Shown piece by piece: positions 7,927 to 15,989 of a stretch of DNA of 64,000 bases; positions within the stretch are counted from its first letter, which is position 1, and each line of letters opens with the position of its first letter. The position numbers and the translations under genes are program-made. The notes beneath the pieces are model-generated. The model saw only the letters and a list, made by a program, of their open reading frames with translations, was not told where the DNA came from and did not search any database. This stretch comes from Rhodospirillales bacterium (lineage in GTDB: Bacteria; Pseudomonadota; Alphaproteobacteria; SMXQ01): assembly GCA_018666775.1 (NCBI GenBank), contig JABIXC010000010.1, positions 124,001-188,000 of the forward strand, in the 5' to 3' direction.

Positions 7927-9093
7927 CTATTCGGCGGCGGCCCCTTTGATTTTGAAAGCAAATTCCTCGCGCAGGCGGGGATACACTTCCTTGGCAAACA
8001 GGCTCATGCTTTTGACTGTTTCATTGTGATCCAGATGCCCGGCTTGTTGCATCATCAGGAATTGGCCAAAACCACCAACGTTGTGATAGAAGGTTTTGAT
8101 CTGTTCAAAGACCGAATCGGGGGTGCCATAGATCATGACGCCCTGTTCCTTGAGATAATCCATGCCACCGGCACGCACGGCGTCGGTACGCCCTGAATAC
8201 TTGCCTTTCAGCGCTTGTACGTTGAAGGCAACGGGCACATAACCCGGTGGGTTACGGAACTGCGGTGCGGTCTTTGCCTGAAGATACCAGGCAATTTTCT
8301 TCGCAAATCCTTCTGCTTCTTCTTCGGTCTCACCCGTGGCGACCAAAGGCATATAGGCAATGTGGCGCCGTGTTTCCTCTGGGTCGTCATAAATGGAACT
8401 TTCGCGATACGCATCGAACATTTCCTTCACCTTTTCATGGGGCTGAAGGAACATGGCGAAAGTAAAGCCACGACGTGCAACTTCACGGATGTTTTCTTTG
8501 TCCGATGAACCGGTGATCCAGACGGGTGGGTGCGGGTCCTGATACGGGCGGGGCCATACGTTGACCTGGCGTTTGTGCCAGTATTTGCCTTCGAAATTGA
8601 AGGGCCCATCATGGGTGGTCCAGGCTTTGACGCAAAGATCAATGCCTTCCCACAAACGCTCTAGGGTTTGGGTCGGGTTTGTGTTGGCGGCGAAGACTTC
8701 GTATGGAACGCCACGCACAAAACCGGCATCAAGACGGCCTTTGGAGATCACATCGATCATGGCCATTTCTTCGGCAACCCGGATCGGATCGGCCCGGTTG
8801 GCCATGGGGTTCCCCAGGATACAGATGCGCGCCTTTGTGGTCTGGCGCGCAAGAATCGCACCGGATAGCGGGGCGGCGACATCCAGACAGGTCGCTGTCT
8901 GGTGATGCTCGTTCAACATGATGTTGAGCCCCAGGTCATCGGCGAGCAAGTGTTCATCCAGATAGCGGTTATAAAGTTCCGCTCCAAGCTTTGGGTCAAA
9001 ATGCTTGCTGGGCAAGCTGACGCGCACGGAGGGAACCGTATCCGGGTCCGGGTGATTGGGGTAAGGCATTTCGGTGAAGTGCCATGCATACAT
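7927..9093 (-). CDS. LLM-class flavin-dependent monooxygenase
   Basis: Bacterial-luciferase-like TIM-barrel monooxygenase, 388 residues, starting MYAWHFTEMPYP. Recognisable segments are NEHHQT near residue 63, the GNPMANRADPIRVAEEMAM block near 95-112, RGVPYEVF and PPVWITGSSD. Such enzymes use reduced flavin from a partner reductase to insert oxygen into a carbonyl, a ring or an amide-like carbon. The partner is probably the reductase at 6578. Two alpha/beta hydrolases flank it in the operon, an arrangement like the Rut pyrimidine ring-opening set, though this enzyme is not RutA itself as far as I can judge. Confidence 0.9.
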   Translation of the reverse strand: MYAWHFTEMPYPNHPDPDTVPSVRVSLPSKHFDPKLGAELYNRYLDEHLLADDLGLNIMLNEHHQTATCLDVAAPLSGAILARQTTKARICILGNPMANRADPIRVAEEMAMIDVISKGRLDAGFVRGVPYEVFAANTNPTQTLERLWEGIDLCVKAWTTHDGPFNFEGKYWHKRQVNVWPRPYQDPHPPVWITGSSDKENIREVARRGFTFAMFLQPHEKVKEMFDAYRESSIYDDPEETRRHIAYMPLVATGETEEEAEGFAKKIAWYLQAKTAPQFRNPPGYVPVAFNVQALKGKYSGRTDAVRAGGMDYLKEQGVMIYGTPDSVFEQIKTFYHNVGGFGQFLMMQQAGHLDHNETVKSMSLFAKEVYPRLREEFAFKIKGAAAE

Positions 9094-9126
9094 AATAAAT
9101 TCTCCCTAATCTGGTCAGGCGGTCGC

Positions 9127-9921
9127 TTATGCTTTTGCGATAAAGCTGCTGACCAGTTTCACAAAGGCTGCGGGTTGTTCAATCTGGGGGTAATGCCCAG
9201 CTTGTTTAATGGCTTCGAATTTTGCACCAGGAATTTCGGCGGCATACGCCTTGCCGTAATCTGTGGTGACAATCCCGTCATCAACGCCCCAAACAATCAG
9301 GGTTGGCACATTAATGCGATGTAGCCGGCCTTTAAGCTTCGGGTTGTGCATGTAAGGCTGCCAGCCAAACAAGGCCAAGGATTCCCGATTGCGTGCAATA
9401 ATTTCCAGCTTTTCATCGGCCATGACGGTGTAATCGATATCACCTTTTTTGGTGTCAGAATATTTGCGGTCCTGGACGTCTTCGGCGGTCATGAACCAGA
9501 TGTCCTGAATGTCGCGGGTCCAACGGTCACTGACCTTGATCCCGTAGGGGTCAACCAAGATCAATTGCTTGATGCGGGCGCTATTTTTGGTGGCCATTTC
9601 CGCAGCAATCCAACCGCCAAAGGAACAACCCATCAGGGTCACGTCTTCAAGGCCAAGGGCATCAAGCGCGTCCAGCATCACATATGAGATATCATCGGGA
9701 TTGCCGACACTATCGGGACGGTTTGATTTGCCAAAGCCCGGAGGCGACAGAATGATAATTTCATTGGTTGTGGCAAGCTCATCCAGAAAGGGTGCTTCCA
9801 GTTCAAGCGCTTCTTCTCCGTAGAGCAGTACAAGCGGTGTCCCGGAACCCCGGCGTTCCACTTCTATTTCGAAATCCTGAATTTTCAGGATTTCGACGCT
9901 TCCATCTTGTTGTTTTGCCAT
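9127..9921 (-). CDS. Alpha/beta-fold hydrolase, first gene of the monooxygenase operon
   Basis: Alpha/beta hydrolase of 264 residues. Nucleophile S100 lies in GCSFGG, the acid is likely in WGVDDGIV near residue 215, and the histidine is in QAGHYPQIEQ near 245. A usual oxyanion HG motif is replaced by LLYGEEA near residue 33, which is unusual and may alter the substrate range. It is the promoter-proximal gene; the palindrome at 9958-9969 lies 37 bases before its ATG. Role inferred from context: hydrolysis of an ester, lactone or ring-cleavage product. Confidence 0.87.
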   Translation of the reverse strand: MAKQQDGSVEILKIQDFEIEVERRGSGTPLVLLYGEEALELEAPFLDELATTNEIIILSPPGFGKSNRPDSVGNPDDISYVMLDALDALGLEDVTLMGCSFGGWIAAEMATKNSARIKQLILVDPYGIKVSDRWTRDIQDIWFMTAEDVQDRKYSDTKKGDIDYTVMADEKLEIIARNRESLALFGWQPYMHNPKLKGRLHRINVPTLIVWGVDDGIVTTDYGKAYAAEIPGAKFEAIKQAGHYPQIEQPAAFVKLVSSFIAKA

Positions 9922-9957
9922 AATGGCTTGTTCTCCCGATCGTGACGCGTGTTCTCG

Positions 9958-9969
9958 TTAGTATTCTAA
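9958..9969. promoter_or_regulatory. Palindrome like the MarR operator
   Basis: TTAGTATTCTAA matches TTAGCATGCTAA upstream of the MarR gene at 10 of 12 positions and keeps both TTAG/CTAA arms. It stands at the promoter position of the minus-strand hydrolase/monooxygenase operon. I infer that the MarR protein encoded at 2496 binds here as well. Confidence 0.5.
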
Positions 9970-10039
9970 GTAATTCTACAGTCTGGGCCAACAGAGTACA
10001 AGACCCAGAAGGGGCCATTTTTCTATATTTACCGCTGAT

Positions 10040-11176
10040 TTAGGTTGGAAGGGGTTCCTGGGCAACCAGATTAAGGCCGTATCCATCAAGACCCACAATG
10101 GTGCGGCGGGTATTGGTTAGAAGCACCATATTGTGGACCCCCAGTTCCAGAAGAATTTGGGCCCCAATCCCATATTGGCGTAGTTCGGATATGGGCTTGG
10201 ACATTGGTTTTCCCTCGCGCTCCTGAACAAAGCGCGACAGCGCAGTGGGGCTGGGTTCGCGGATAATGACCACGACGCCGCGGCCTTTATCGGCAATCAT
10301 CTGCATGGCGGCGTGGAGTTCGGTTGCCCGGTCGCGTTTTTCACCGGCGGCAAACTGGGTTTCCGTGGTGTCGCCCAGAACATCGGCAATCATGTTCAGC
10401 GCATGCATCCGCACCAGAACCGGCTCTTCGCCACTTACATCGCCATAGCTGATGGCAATGTGTTCGCCATATTCGATCTGGTTGGCGAAGACGTGCAATT
10501 GAAACTCGCCCCCGAAACGGCTGTTGATGGTTGTTTCAGCGACTTTTTCGATAATTTTTTCGGTGCGCCGACGATATGAAATCAGATCGGCAATCGATGC
10601 GACCTTGAGATCATGCGTTTCAGCAAATTTAAGCAAATCAGGCAATCTGGCCATGGTGCCATCGTCATTCATGATCTCACAGATCACGCCTGAGGGATTC
10701 AAATCGGCCATTTTGGCAACATCTACGGCAGCTTCGGTGTGCCCGGCGCGGATCAAAACGCCACCGGTTTGGGCGATTAAGGGAAACACGTGGCCCGGGG
10801 TAACGATGTCTTCTTGGCCGCGATTGGAATTAATGGCGACGGAAACCGTGTGCGCCCGATCCGCGGCAGAAATGCCGGTGGTAACCCCTTCGCGGGCCTC
10901 AATGGAAACGGTAAACGCCGTTTGATGGCGCGCATTGTTGCGCGAAGCCATCATTTCAAGGCCCAATTCATTGGCGCGTTCCGGTGTGACCGAAAGACAG
11001 ATCAGGCCGCGGCCGTATTTGGCCATAAAATTAATGATATCGGCATCGGCCTTTTCCGCAGGGATCACTAAATCCCCTTCATTTTCGCGGTTTTCATCGT
11101 CGACAAGGATGAACATTCGTCCATTGCGGGCGTCTTCGATGATATCTTCAATGGGGGAAAGGCTTTTTTGGGACAC
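10040..11176 (-). CDS. ribB: 3,4-dihydroxy-2-butanone-4-phosphate synthase with degenerate GTP cyclohydrolase II domain
   Basis: The N-terminal 210 residues are a complete Rib[13 protein letters not shown] near residue 26, [19 protein letters not shown] and GVICEI are intact, so it should convert ribulose 5-phosphate to the four-carbon riboflavin precursor. The C-terminal part has the GTP cyclohydrolase II fold, but the zinc site is gone: where RibA has a CxxD…RCDC motif, this protein reads [15 protein letters not shown]. It therefore fits the RibBX hybrids described in Proteobacteria, not a functional RibBA. GTG start with an AGGA site. No FMN riboswitch is visible upstream. Confidence 0.9.
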   Translation of the reverse strand: MSQKSLSPIEDIIEDARNGRMFILVDDENRENEGDLVIPAEKADADIINFMAKYGRGLICLSVTPERANELGLEMMASRNNARHQTAFTVSIEAREGVTTGISAADRAHTVSVAINSNRGQEDIVTPGHVFPLIAQTGGVLIRAGHTEAAVDVAKMADLNPSGVICEIMNDDGTMARLPDLLKFAETHDLKVASIADLISYRRRTEKIIEKVAETTINSRFGGEFQLHVFANQIEYGEHIAISYGDVSGEEPVLVRMHALNMIADVLGDTTETQFAAGEKRDRATELHAAMQMIADKGRGVVVIIREPSPTALSRFVQEREGKPMSKPISELRQYGIGAQILLELGVHNMVLLTNTRRTIVGLDGYGLNLVAQEPLPT

Positions 11177-11232
11177 GTTTTAATTCCTGTTTTTTGCCCA
11201 TGAATGCAGTCAGAATAAAATCTGTAATCTCT

Positions 11233-11259
11233 GCAATTTTCGCGATTTTTGCGATTTTC
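11233..11259. repeat. Three 9-bp tandem units upstream of ribB
   Basis: GCAATTTTC, GCGATTTTT and GCGATTTTC follow each other without spacing and a fourth partial GCG follows. They lie 57-83 bases before the ribB start, in the 249-base gap between ribB and the divergent dioxygenase gene. Function unknown; the rest of the gap is GC-rich without a motif I recognise. Confidence 0.6.
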
Positions 11260-11425
11260 GCGGGCGGGTGGGCAAGGTATCCCGCCCGGGCCTCAGGATC
11301 AAGGGCTATAGGCCACTCTTATTCACAGCCCCGATCACCCCTTGGCGGGGTGGGCTGGGGGGGATAAACTAAGCCCACCATTGGCGCACATTGCGTGCTT
11401 TCCACAACACGATAGGATCAACGGC

Positions 11426-12274
11426 GTGACTCTTGCCATTATCCCCCTTAAAGACACCCTTGGGGCCCGTGTTGAGGGCATTGATCTGCATAAACCTGTG
11501 GCAGATGCGGCATTCGACCTGATCCAACAGGCATTTCTCGATCATCAGCTTTTGCATTTTCCTGGCCAAACGATCACATCGACAGACCAAATCAGTTTTT
11601 GTGACCGGTTTGGCAGTGCCGATTCCGGGTTCAAGGCACCGGGCCGTGATAGGCCCGATGATTATCGCCGGGGTGTCATGCTGGTTTCCAATTTGCGCAA
11701 AGATGGCAAACCCATTGGCAGTCTGCCCGATGGTGAAATGCAGTTCCATTCCGATGGGTCCCATCGGCAAAGCCCCTATCTTGCGACCACCCTGTACGCG
11801 ATCAAAATCCCGGGCACCGGCGGGGATACGGTTTTCGCCGATCTTTATGCCGCCTATGATGCGCTTTCCGATGAAACCAAAGCGATGATCGATGATAAGC
11901 AGGTTTTGAATGTTTATTATCAGGATGCGACGCACCGCGAAGAATTTGAAGAAGGCGATGCCCTGATCCGCCGGGCCACCCATCCATTGGCCAAGGTGCA
12001 TCCTGAAACCGGGCGCAAAGCGCTGTTTGTCAATCGCCTGATGTCGCGCCATATCGTCGATATGCCTGAAACTGAAGGTGATGCCTTGCTGGCTGAATTG
12101 GTGGACCATACGGAACGCCCCGAATTCATCTATGCCCACCAATGGGCCGTGGATGATTTTCTGATGTGGGACAACCGGTGTGTGAACCACGCGCGGACAG
12201 ATTTCCCGGAAACCGAAGAGCGCCTGTTGCGCCGCTATACAGTTTCGGATGTTGAAGCGCCCGCTACAGCTTGA
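11426..12274 (+). CDS. TauD/TfdA-family Fe(II)/2-oxoglutarate dioxygenase (copy 3)
   Basis: Third paralogue, 282 residues from the GTG at 11426, which has an AGGAT site and gives the family's usual N-terminus; an upstream in-frame ATG at 11342 would add 28 atypical residues. Iron ligands H108-x-D110 (FHSDGSH) and H255 (CVNHARTDF), 2-oxoglutarate residues GGDT near 134 and RRYTV near the end. It differs from copies 1 and 2 right after the iron motif (DGSHRQSPY instead of DQCYxERPA), so it probably takes another substrate. Divergent from ribB and closed by a strong terminator. Confidence 0.9.
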   Translation: MTLAIIPLKDTLGARVEGIDLHKPVADAAFDLIQQAFLDHQLLHFPGQTITSTDQISFCDRFGSADSGFKAPGRDRPDDYRRGVMLVSNLRKDGKPIGSLPDGEMQFHSDGSHRQSPYLATTLYAIKIPGTGGDTVFADLYAAYDALSDETKAMIDDKQVLNVYYQDATHREEFEEGDALIRRATHPLAKVHPETGRKALFVNRLMSRHIVDMPETEGDALLAELVDHTERPEFIYAHQWAVDDFLMWDNRCVNHARTDFPETEERLLRRYTVSDVEAPATA

Positions 12275-12310
12275 TCCGGGGCTTAATTCAGTTTTAAAAT
12301 TCAGACAAAA

Positions 12311-12336
12311 AAAGGGCGCCCATATGGGCGCCCTTT
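12311..12336. terminator. Bidirectional rho-independent terminator
   Basis: A perfect 26-base palindrome (AAAGGGCGCCCAT and its complement) sits between the convergent dioxygenase and TctC genes. Its minus-strand side is followed by a run of seven or more T and its plus-strand side ends in TTTAAT, so it can end transcripts in both directions. Confidence 0.9.
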
Positions 12337-12355
12337 AATGGTCTTCGATGCGGGC

Positions 12356-13312
12356 TTACTTACTGGAAAGCACGCCTTTGTATTGTTCAAAGAACTTTGC
12401 TGATGCTTTCAGCAATTTACCGGTGGCCTTTGCAGGCAAGGGATCAATAGGACGCCTTGTCTTTTTGTGCCAACCCTGGATCTTTGGATCGTTCAAAGCA
12501 GAGAACAGTGCCTTTGAAAGAATCTTCGCAATCTTCTTCGGCGTACCTGGTGTGGTGCCGACAACGCGTTCAATGGTCAGCAACTCAAGGGCTGGAAAGC
12601 CAACTTCAGCGGCTGTGGGAACGCCCTTGAAGGGGCTTTTCTTTTCAAAGGAAAGAACCGCTTTAAGATCGCCACCCTTGGCCCATTTTGCGTAGGACCG
12701 GGTGTTGAACAGCGAAAGATGGGTATCGCCGCGAATGATTGAAAGCGAGATCTTGGAAGACCCTTTGTAACCAGTGAGGAATTTGACATCCATCTTCATG
12801 GCATCGGCCATGATTTTACCGGCAACATAAGAACCTGAACTGGGGCTTGTGACCGCATATTTCAGCTTCTTGGCTTTCATCAGGCTTTTGATCGACTGGT
12901 ACTTGCCCTTGGCGCCGACGGTCAGCACATATTTGGACTGAGCAATCCGGCCAAGCCAGACGAACTTGTCGATGTCAAAGGTGGTCTTCTTGCCAAGAAT
13001 TTTGTCAAGCAACATGCCGGGCATGTTGAAGATGGCAATGTTGCGGCCATTGGGTTTGGCACGATAAAGAACGTTCAGTGCCTTTTTACCACCAGCGCCA
13101 GCAACGTTTTTAGGAATGACGTTGACCTTGTTTGGCAGGTATTTCTGCATCACCGGTGCAATTTTGCGCACATACGTGTCAAAACCGCCGCCGGGGCCGT
13201 AAGGAATGATGAAGGTAATGTCTTTTTCTGGGAAAGCGGCACTCGCCCCCCCGGAGAAAGCCATGGCAACAGCACCAAAGGCTGCTGCTGCAAGTCCGGA
13301 TTTTTTGATCAT
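12356..13312 (-). CDS. Tripartite tricarboxylate transporter substrate-binding protein
   Basis: Periplasmic solute-binding protein of the TctC/Bug family, 318 residues. A signal peptide with a lysine-rich start, an alanine-rich core and an ASA cleavage site ends near residue 26. FIIPYGPGGGFDTYVR (about 34-49) is the family ligand-loop signature. It feeds the TctA/TctB permease encoded next to it (gap 135 bases to tctB). Such proteins bind carboxylates such as citrate, terephthalate or other aromatic and dicarboxylic acids; which one cannot be read here. It is encoded downstream of tctB. Confidence 0.92.
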   Translation of the reverse strand: MIKKSGLAAAAFGAVAMAFSGGASAAFPEKDITFIIPYGPGGGFDTYVRKIAPVMQKYLPNKVNVIPKNVAGAGGKKALNVLYRAKPNGRNIAIFNMPGMLLDKILGKKTTFDIDKFVWLGRIAQSKYVLTVGAKGKYQSIKSLMKAKKLKYAVTSPSSGSYVAGKIMADAMKMDVKFLTGYKGSSKISLSIIRGDTHLSLFNTRSYAKWAKGGDLKAVLSFEKKSPFKGVPTAAEVGFPALELLTIERVVGTTPGTPKKIAKILSKALFSALNDPKIQGWHKKTRRPIDPLPAKATGKLLKASAKFFEQYKGVLSSK

Positions 13313-13447
13313 AATTAGTCTCCCAAATTTTTTAAAAACAAGGCGTTAGCCGCCAGTACACGATCCGCTTGTGCGCATCTTGGCGAAACCATATCCCAAG
13401 GCGTCCAAGAATCGAAGGATTTAATCTGAAATTTTATTCTGAAGGGT

Positions 13448-14110
13448 TTAGGGCAGAAACTTATCAATGGCCCATAACGGGATTTTGCCGAGGTAAAGTT
13501 CGTATCGCAAAATGACCTCAAACAACAGATAGACAAAGACCAGACTGAAAAAGCCCCCATAAAAGCACGCCTTGATGCTTTTTTTGCCACCCAGCCGCAT
13601 CCACAGAAACACGAAAATCGGCGTCGTGACCAAAAAGCCGATCAGGTAAATGCACAGCACGACGGCGGCCATGGCTGAAAAAACGATCAGTTCACGGGTG
13701 ACTTTGCGGACATGAATTTCATCAGGATCAAGGGCGGCCCCCAAAATGCGGGTAATGGCATGGCCCAAACGGGTGTCGGTCAGGCTCAGGATGTCAAAGG
13801 CCGACAGCACCACACCGGCATAGCCAATCATCAAGGGGAACAGGCGTAACTTGCCCGAGTATTCATAGGTTTCATGCAGGAAAACAATCATCAATGCCAT
13901 GATTGAAAAGGCAAAATAAAGCGCCGTGTGATTTTCGTCCTTAACCAGGGGCCGTGTTGCATAAATCGCTGCGGCCCATCCAATGAACGCTGGAATGGCC
14001 AGCAGGCTCTGGTGAACCTCTTGGGCATGGAGGCCCAGAAAAATCGCCCCTGCAAGGATGAGGGTGATACCACCAACAAGGGTGTTGCGGGGAAGGGCTT
14101 GAATGCTCAT
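13448..14110 (-). CDS. Tripartite tricarboxylate transporter, small membrane subunit (TctB-like)
   Basis: Membrane protein of 220 residues with about five hydrophobic segments (near residues 10-28, 30-48, 60-78, 88-108 and two in the C-terminal half around 140-200), as in TctB-family subunits. It pairs with TctA in the inner membrane. The ATG overlaps the tctA stop by 4 bases (ATGA) and has a GGGAG site. The 135-base gap to the binding-protein gene holds no terminator that I can see. Confidence 0.85.
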   Translation of the reverse strand: MSIQALPRNTLVGGITLILAGAIFLGLHAQEVHQSLLAIPAFIGWAAAIYATRPLVKDENHTALYFAFSIMALMIVFLHETYEYSGKLRLFPLMIGYAGVVLSAFDILSLTDTRLGHAITRILGAALDPDEIHVRKVTRELIVFSAMAAVVLCIYLIGFLVTTPIFVFLWMRLGGKKSIKACFYGGFFSLVFVYLLFEVILRYELYLGKIPLWAIDKFLP

Positions 14111-15642
14111 GTGGCACTCCCTTCTTCTTTTCGTGCACTGCGATCGGCCATCCAGTTTCTAAACGACGGGATCATAAGGCTGATGATGATCAGCGCGATC
14201 AGGATCAGGGACACGTTGCGGGTAAAGAAGATCGCATAGGAGTCATCGGAAATCCCCATGGTCTGGAAAAAGCTGCGCTCGGTAATGTTGCCCAGCACCA
14301 GAGCGATGGTGAAGGTGATCCTTGGGTATTGGAACCGGATCATCAGGTAGCCGATGATCGCAAAGACCATGGCGACGACCACATCCCCGATCTCACCTTG
14401 CAGCGCATAAGCCCCGACCAAGGCAACCATGGTCACCACCGGGGCCAGAATATGGGCATCAACCTTGGTCAGGTATGACATTGGCCGGGCCAGCGCCAGA
14501 ACGATCAGGGTGGCAATGACGCAGGCAATGGTCAGCGTCAATACAAGGGTGAACACAACGTCTTCATGTTCAAACAATAATCTTGGCCCGGGTTCCAGCC
14601 CATGAAGGACCATTGCTCCCAGGAACACGGCCGTCTCCGCACTGCCGGGGATGCCAAAAGCAAGGGTCGGGATCAGAGACCCGCCGTCTTTTGCATTGTT
14701 TGCCGATTCCGGTGCGATCACCCCTTTGATGTTGCCCTTGCCATAGGGCACATCGGGGTTGGTATCGCGCTGGACCTGTGTGGAATAGCTTAAGAACCCT
14801 GCCACGGTGCCGCCAACACCGGGAACGGCACCAATGAAGGTGCCAATGGCCGATCCCGTCAGCATGGTGCTCCAGTTCTTAAACACCGCTTTGATGCCGA
14901 CCGACATGCGTTGCAGTTTGATATCAATCTTTTCATCAGCGATGGCCCCGCCTTTAACGGCAAGATCAATCATCTGGGAAATGGCGAACAGCCCGATAAG
15001 GGCGGGCACCAGCTTGATGCCATCCCACAGGGCTTCAACTCCATAGGCATAGCGCACAGCGCCAGACACCAGATCAAACCCGACAAAGGCACAAATAAAC
15101 CCGAAAATGGCTGCGATCAGCGCCTGCAACAACCGCGTCCCGGTGGAAACAGCAATGGCGCAAAGGCCGAACACGGCCAGCAGGAAAAATTCCGGCGGTG
15201 AAAACAGCAACACGATTTCCTTGGCGATGGGGATCACCAAAATCAATGTAAAGACACCAATCAGTCCACCGAGTGCCGATGATGTCGCGGCAGCTCCGAT
15301 GGCTTCACCGGCGCGGCCCTGCTGGGCCAGCGGAAAGCCATCAAAGGTGGTGGCAGCATTGGGGGCGATGCCCGGCGTGTTCAGCAAGATGGCCGAAACC
15401 GACCCGCCCGTGGAGGTTGCGGCCATGGAGCCCCCCATCAACATGATGGCGTCTGCTTTATCCATACCAAAGGTCAGGGGAATCAAAAGCGCCAGCGCCG
15501 TGGTGCCGCCAAGCCCGGGGATGGCCCCGAACAGAAGCCCAATGGACGTTCCGGCGATTAGGAAAATAAGTGAATTAAAATTAAGAAAATGCAGGGATGC
15601 GGTGCCAAGAGACCCCACCAGCCCACTTAATACATCAATCAT
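14107..15642 (-). CDS. Tripartite tricarboxylate transporter, large permease subunit TctA
   Basis: Large polytopic permease of 511 residues, first gene of the transporter operon. The sequence has the typical TctA blocks: GAIPGLGGTTALALLIPLTF near residue 42, GGSVSAILLNTPG near 79-91 and the second-half repeat GAVPGVGGTVAGFLSYSTQ near 270. It drives uptake of a carboxylate captured by the periplasmic binding protein, probably powered by a cation gradient. AAGGACGG ribosome site; upstream lies the 347-base divergent region shared with the ThDP-enzyme gene. Confidence 0.95.
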   Translation of the reverse strand: MIDVLSGLVGSLGTASLHFLNFNSLIFLIAGTSIGLLFGAIPGLGGTTALALLIPLTFGMDKADAIMLMGGSMAATSTGGSVSAILLNTPGIAPNAATTFDGFPLAQQGRAGEAIGAAATSSALGGLIGVFTLILVIPIAKEIVLLFSPPEFFLLAVFGLCAIAVSTGTRLLQALIAAIFGFICAFVGFDLVSGAVRYAYGVEALWDGIKLVPALIGLFAISQMIDLAVKGGAIADEKIDIKLQRMSVGIKAVFKNWSTMLTGSAIGTFIGAVPGVGGTVAGFLSYSTQVQRDTNPDVPYGKGNIKGVIAPESANNAKDGGSLIPTLAFGIPGSAETAVFLGAMVLHGLEPGPRLLFEHEDVVFTLVLTLTIACVIATLIVLALARPMSYLTKVDAHILAPVVTMVALVGAYALQGEIGDVVVAMVFAIIGYLMIRFQYPRITFTIALVLGNITERSFFQTMGISDDSYAIFFTRNVSLILIALIIISLMIPSFRNWMADRSARKEEGSAT

Positions 15643-15897
15643 TTTTGTCCCGTCCTTTTAATCAGACGCCCCATTCCATACGCTTGTTACTGGTTACAGG
15701 CATCCAATTCGCATGGACCCATGCATGTAGGGGGAACTCTATCTAAATTGTCGGCAGGCTCAAGTTCTTTCATGCCTAATGATCAGGTTTTTGCATCTAA
15801 CTGCGGGTCATACGCAAATTGACGCCCCATAGGCGTTCGGTGTACCAAGAATGCCAATAATAATAATGTTTGATCAGGGAGACGAAAGGCCACACCC

Positions 15898-15957
15898 GCC
15901 CGTCTTCAAAAATAACAGTGTTTCGACAGACCCCGGATCGTTTCGGCGAAGACGGGC
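15898..15957 (+). promoter_or_regulatory. Long inverted repeat in the leader of the ThDP-enzyme gene
   Basis: GCCCGTCTTC (15898-15907) and GAAGACGGGC (15948-15957) are exact inverted repeats 40 bases apart, ending 32 bases before the start codon. In RNA they would form a 10-bp stem around an internal domain. It could be an operator pair or a regulatory leader. The rest of the 347-base region 15643-15989, between this gene and divergent tctA, shows no other feature that I recognise. Confidence 0.5.
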
Positions 15958-15989
15958 TTGTTCTGCCATAAGAAAAAAGAGGAAATATC

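Noticed and set aside
11177-11425. FMN riboswitch before ribB
   Set aside because: None of the conserved RFN-element segments (such as GGGGC-GGGT and GAATTC-like joins) can be found on the minus strand.
11369-12190. 273-codon minus-strand ORF
   Set aside because: Antisense shadow of the third TauD-like gene, whose iron ligands are intact.
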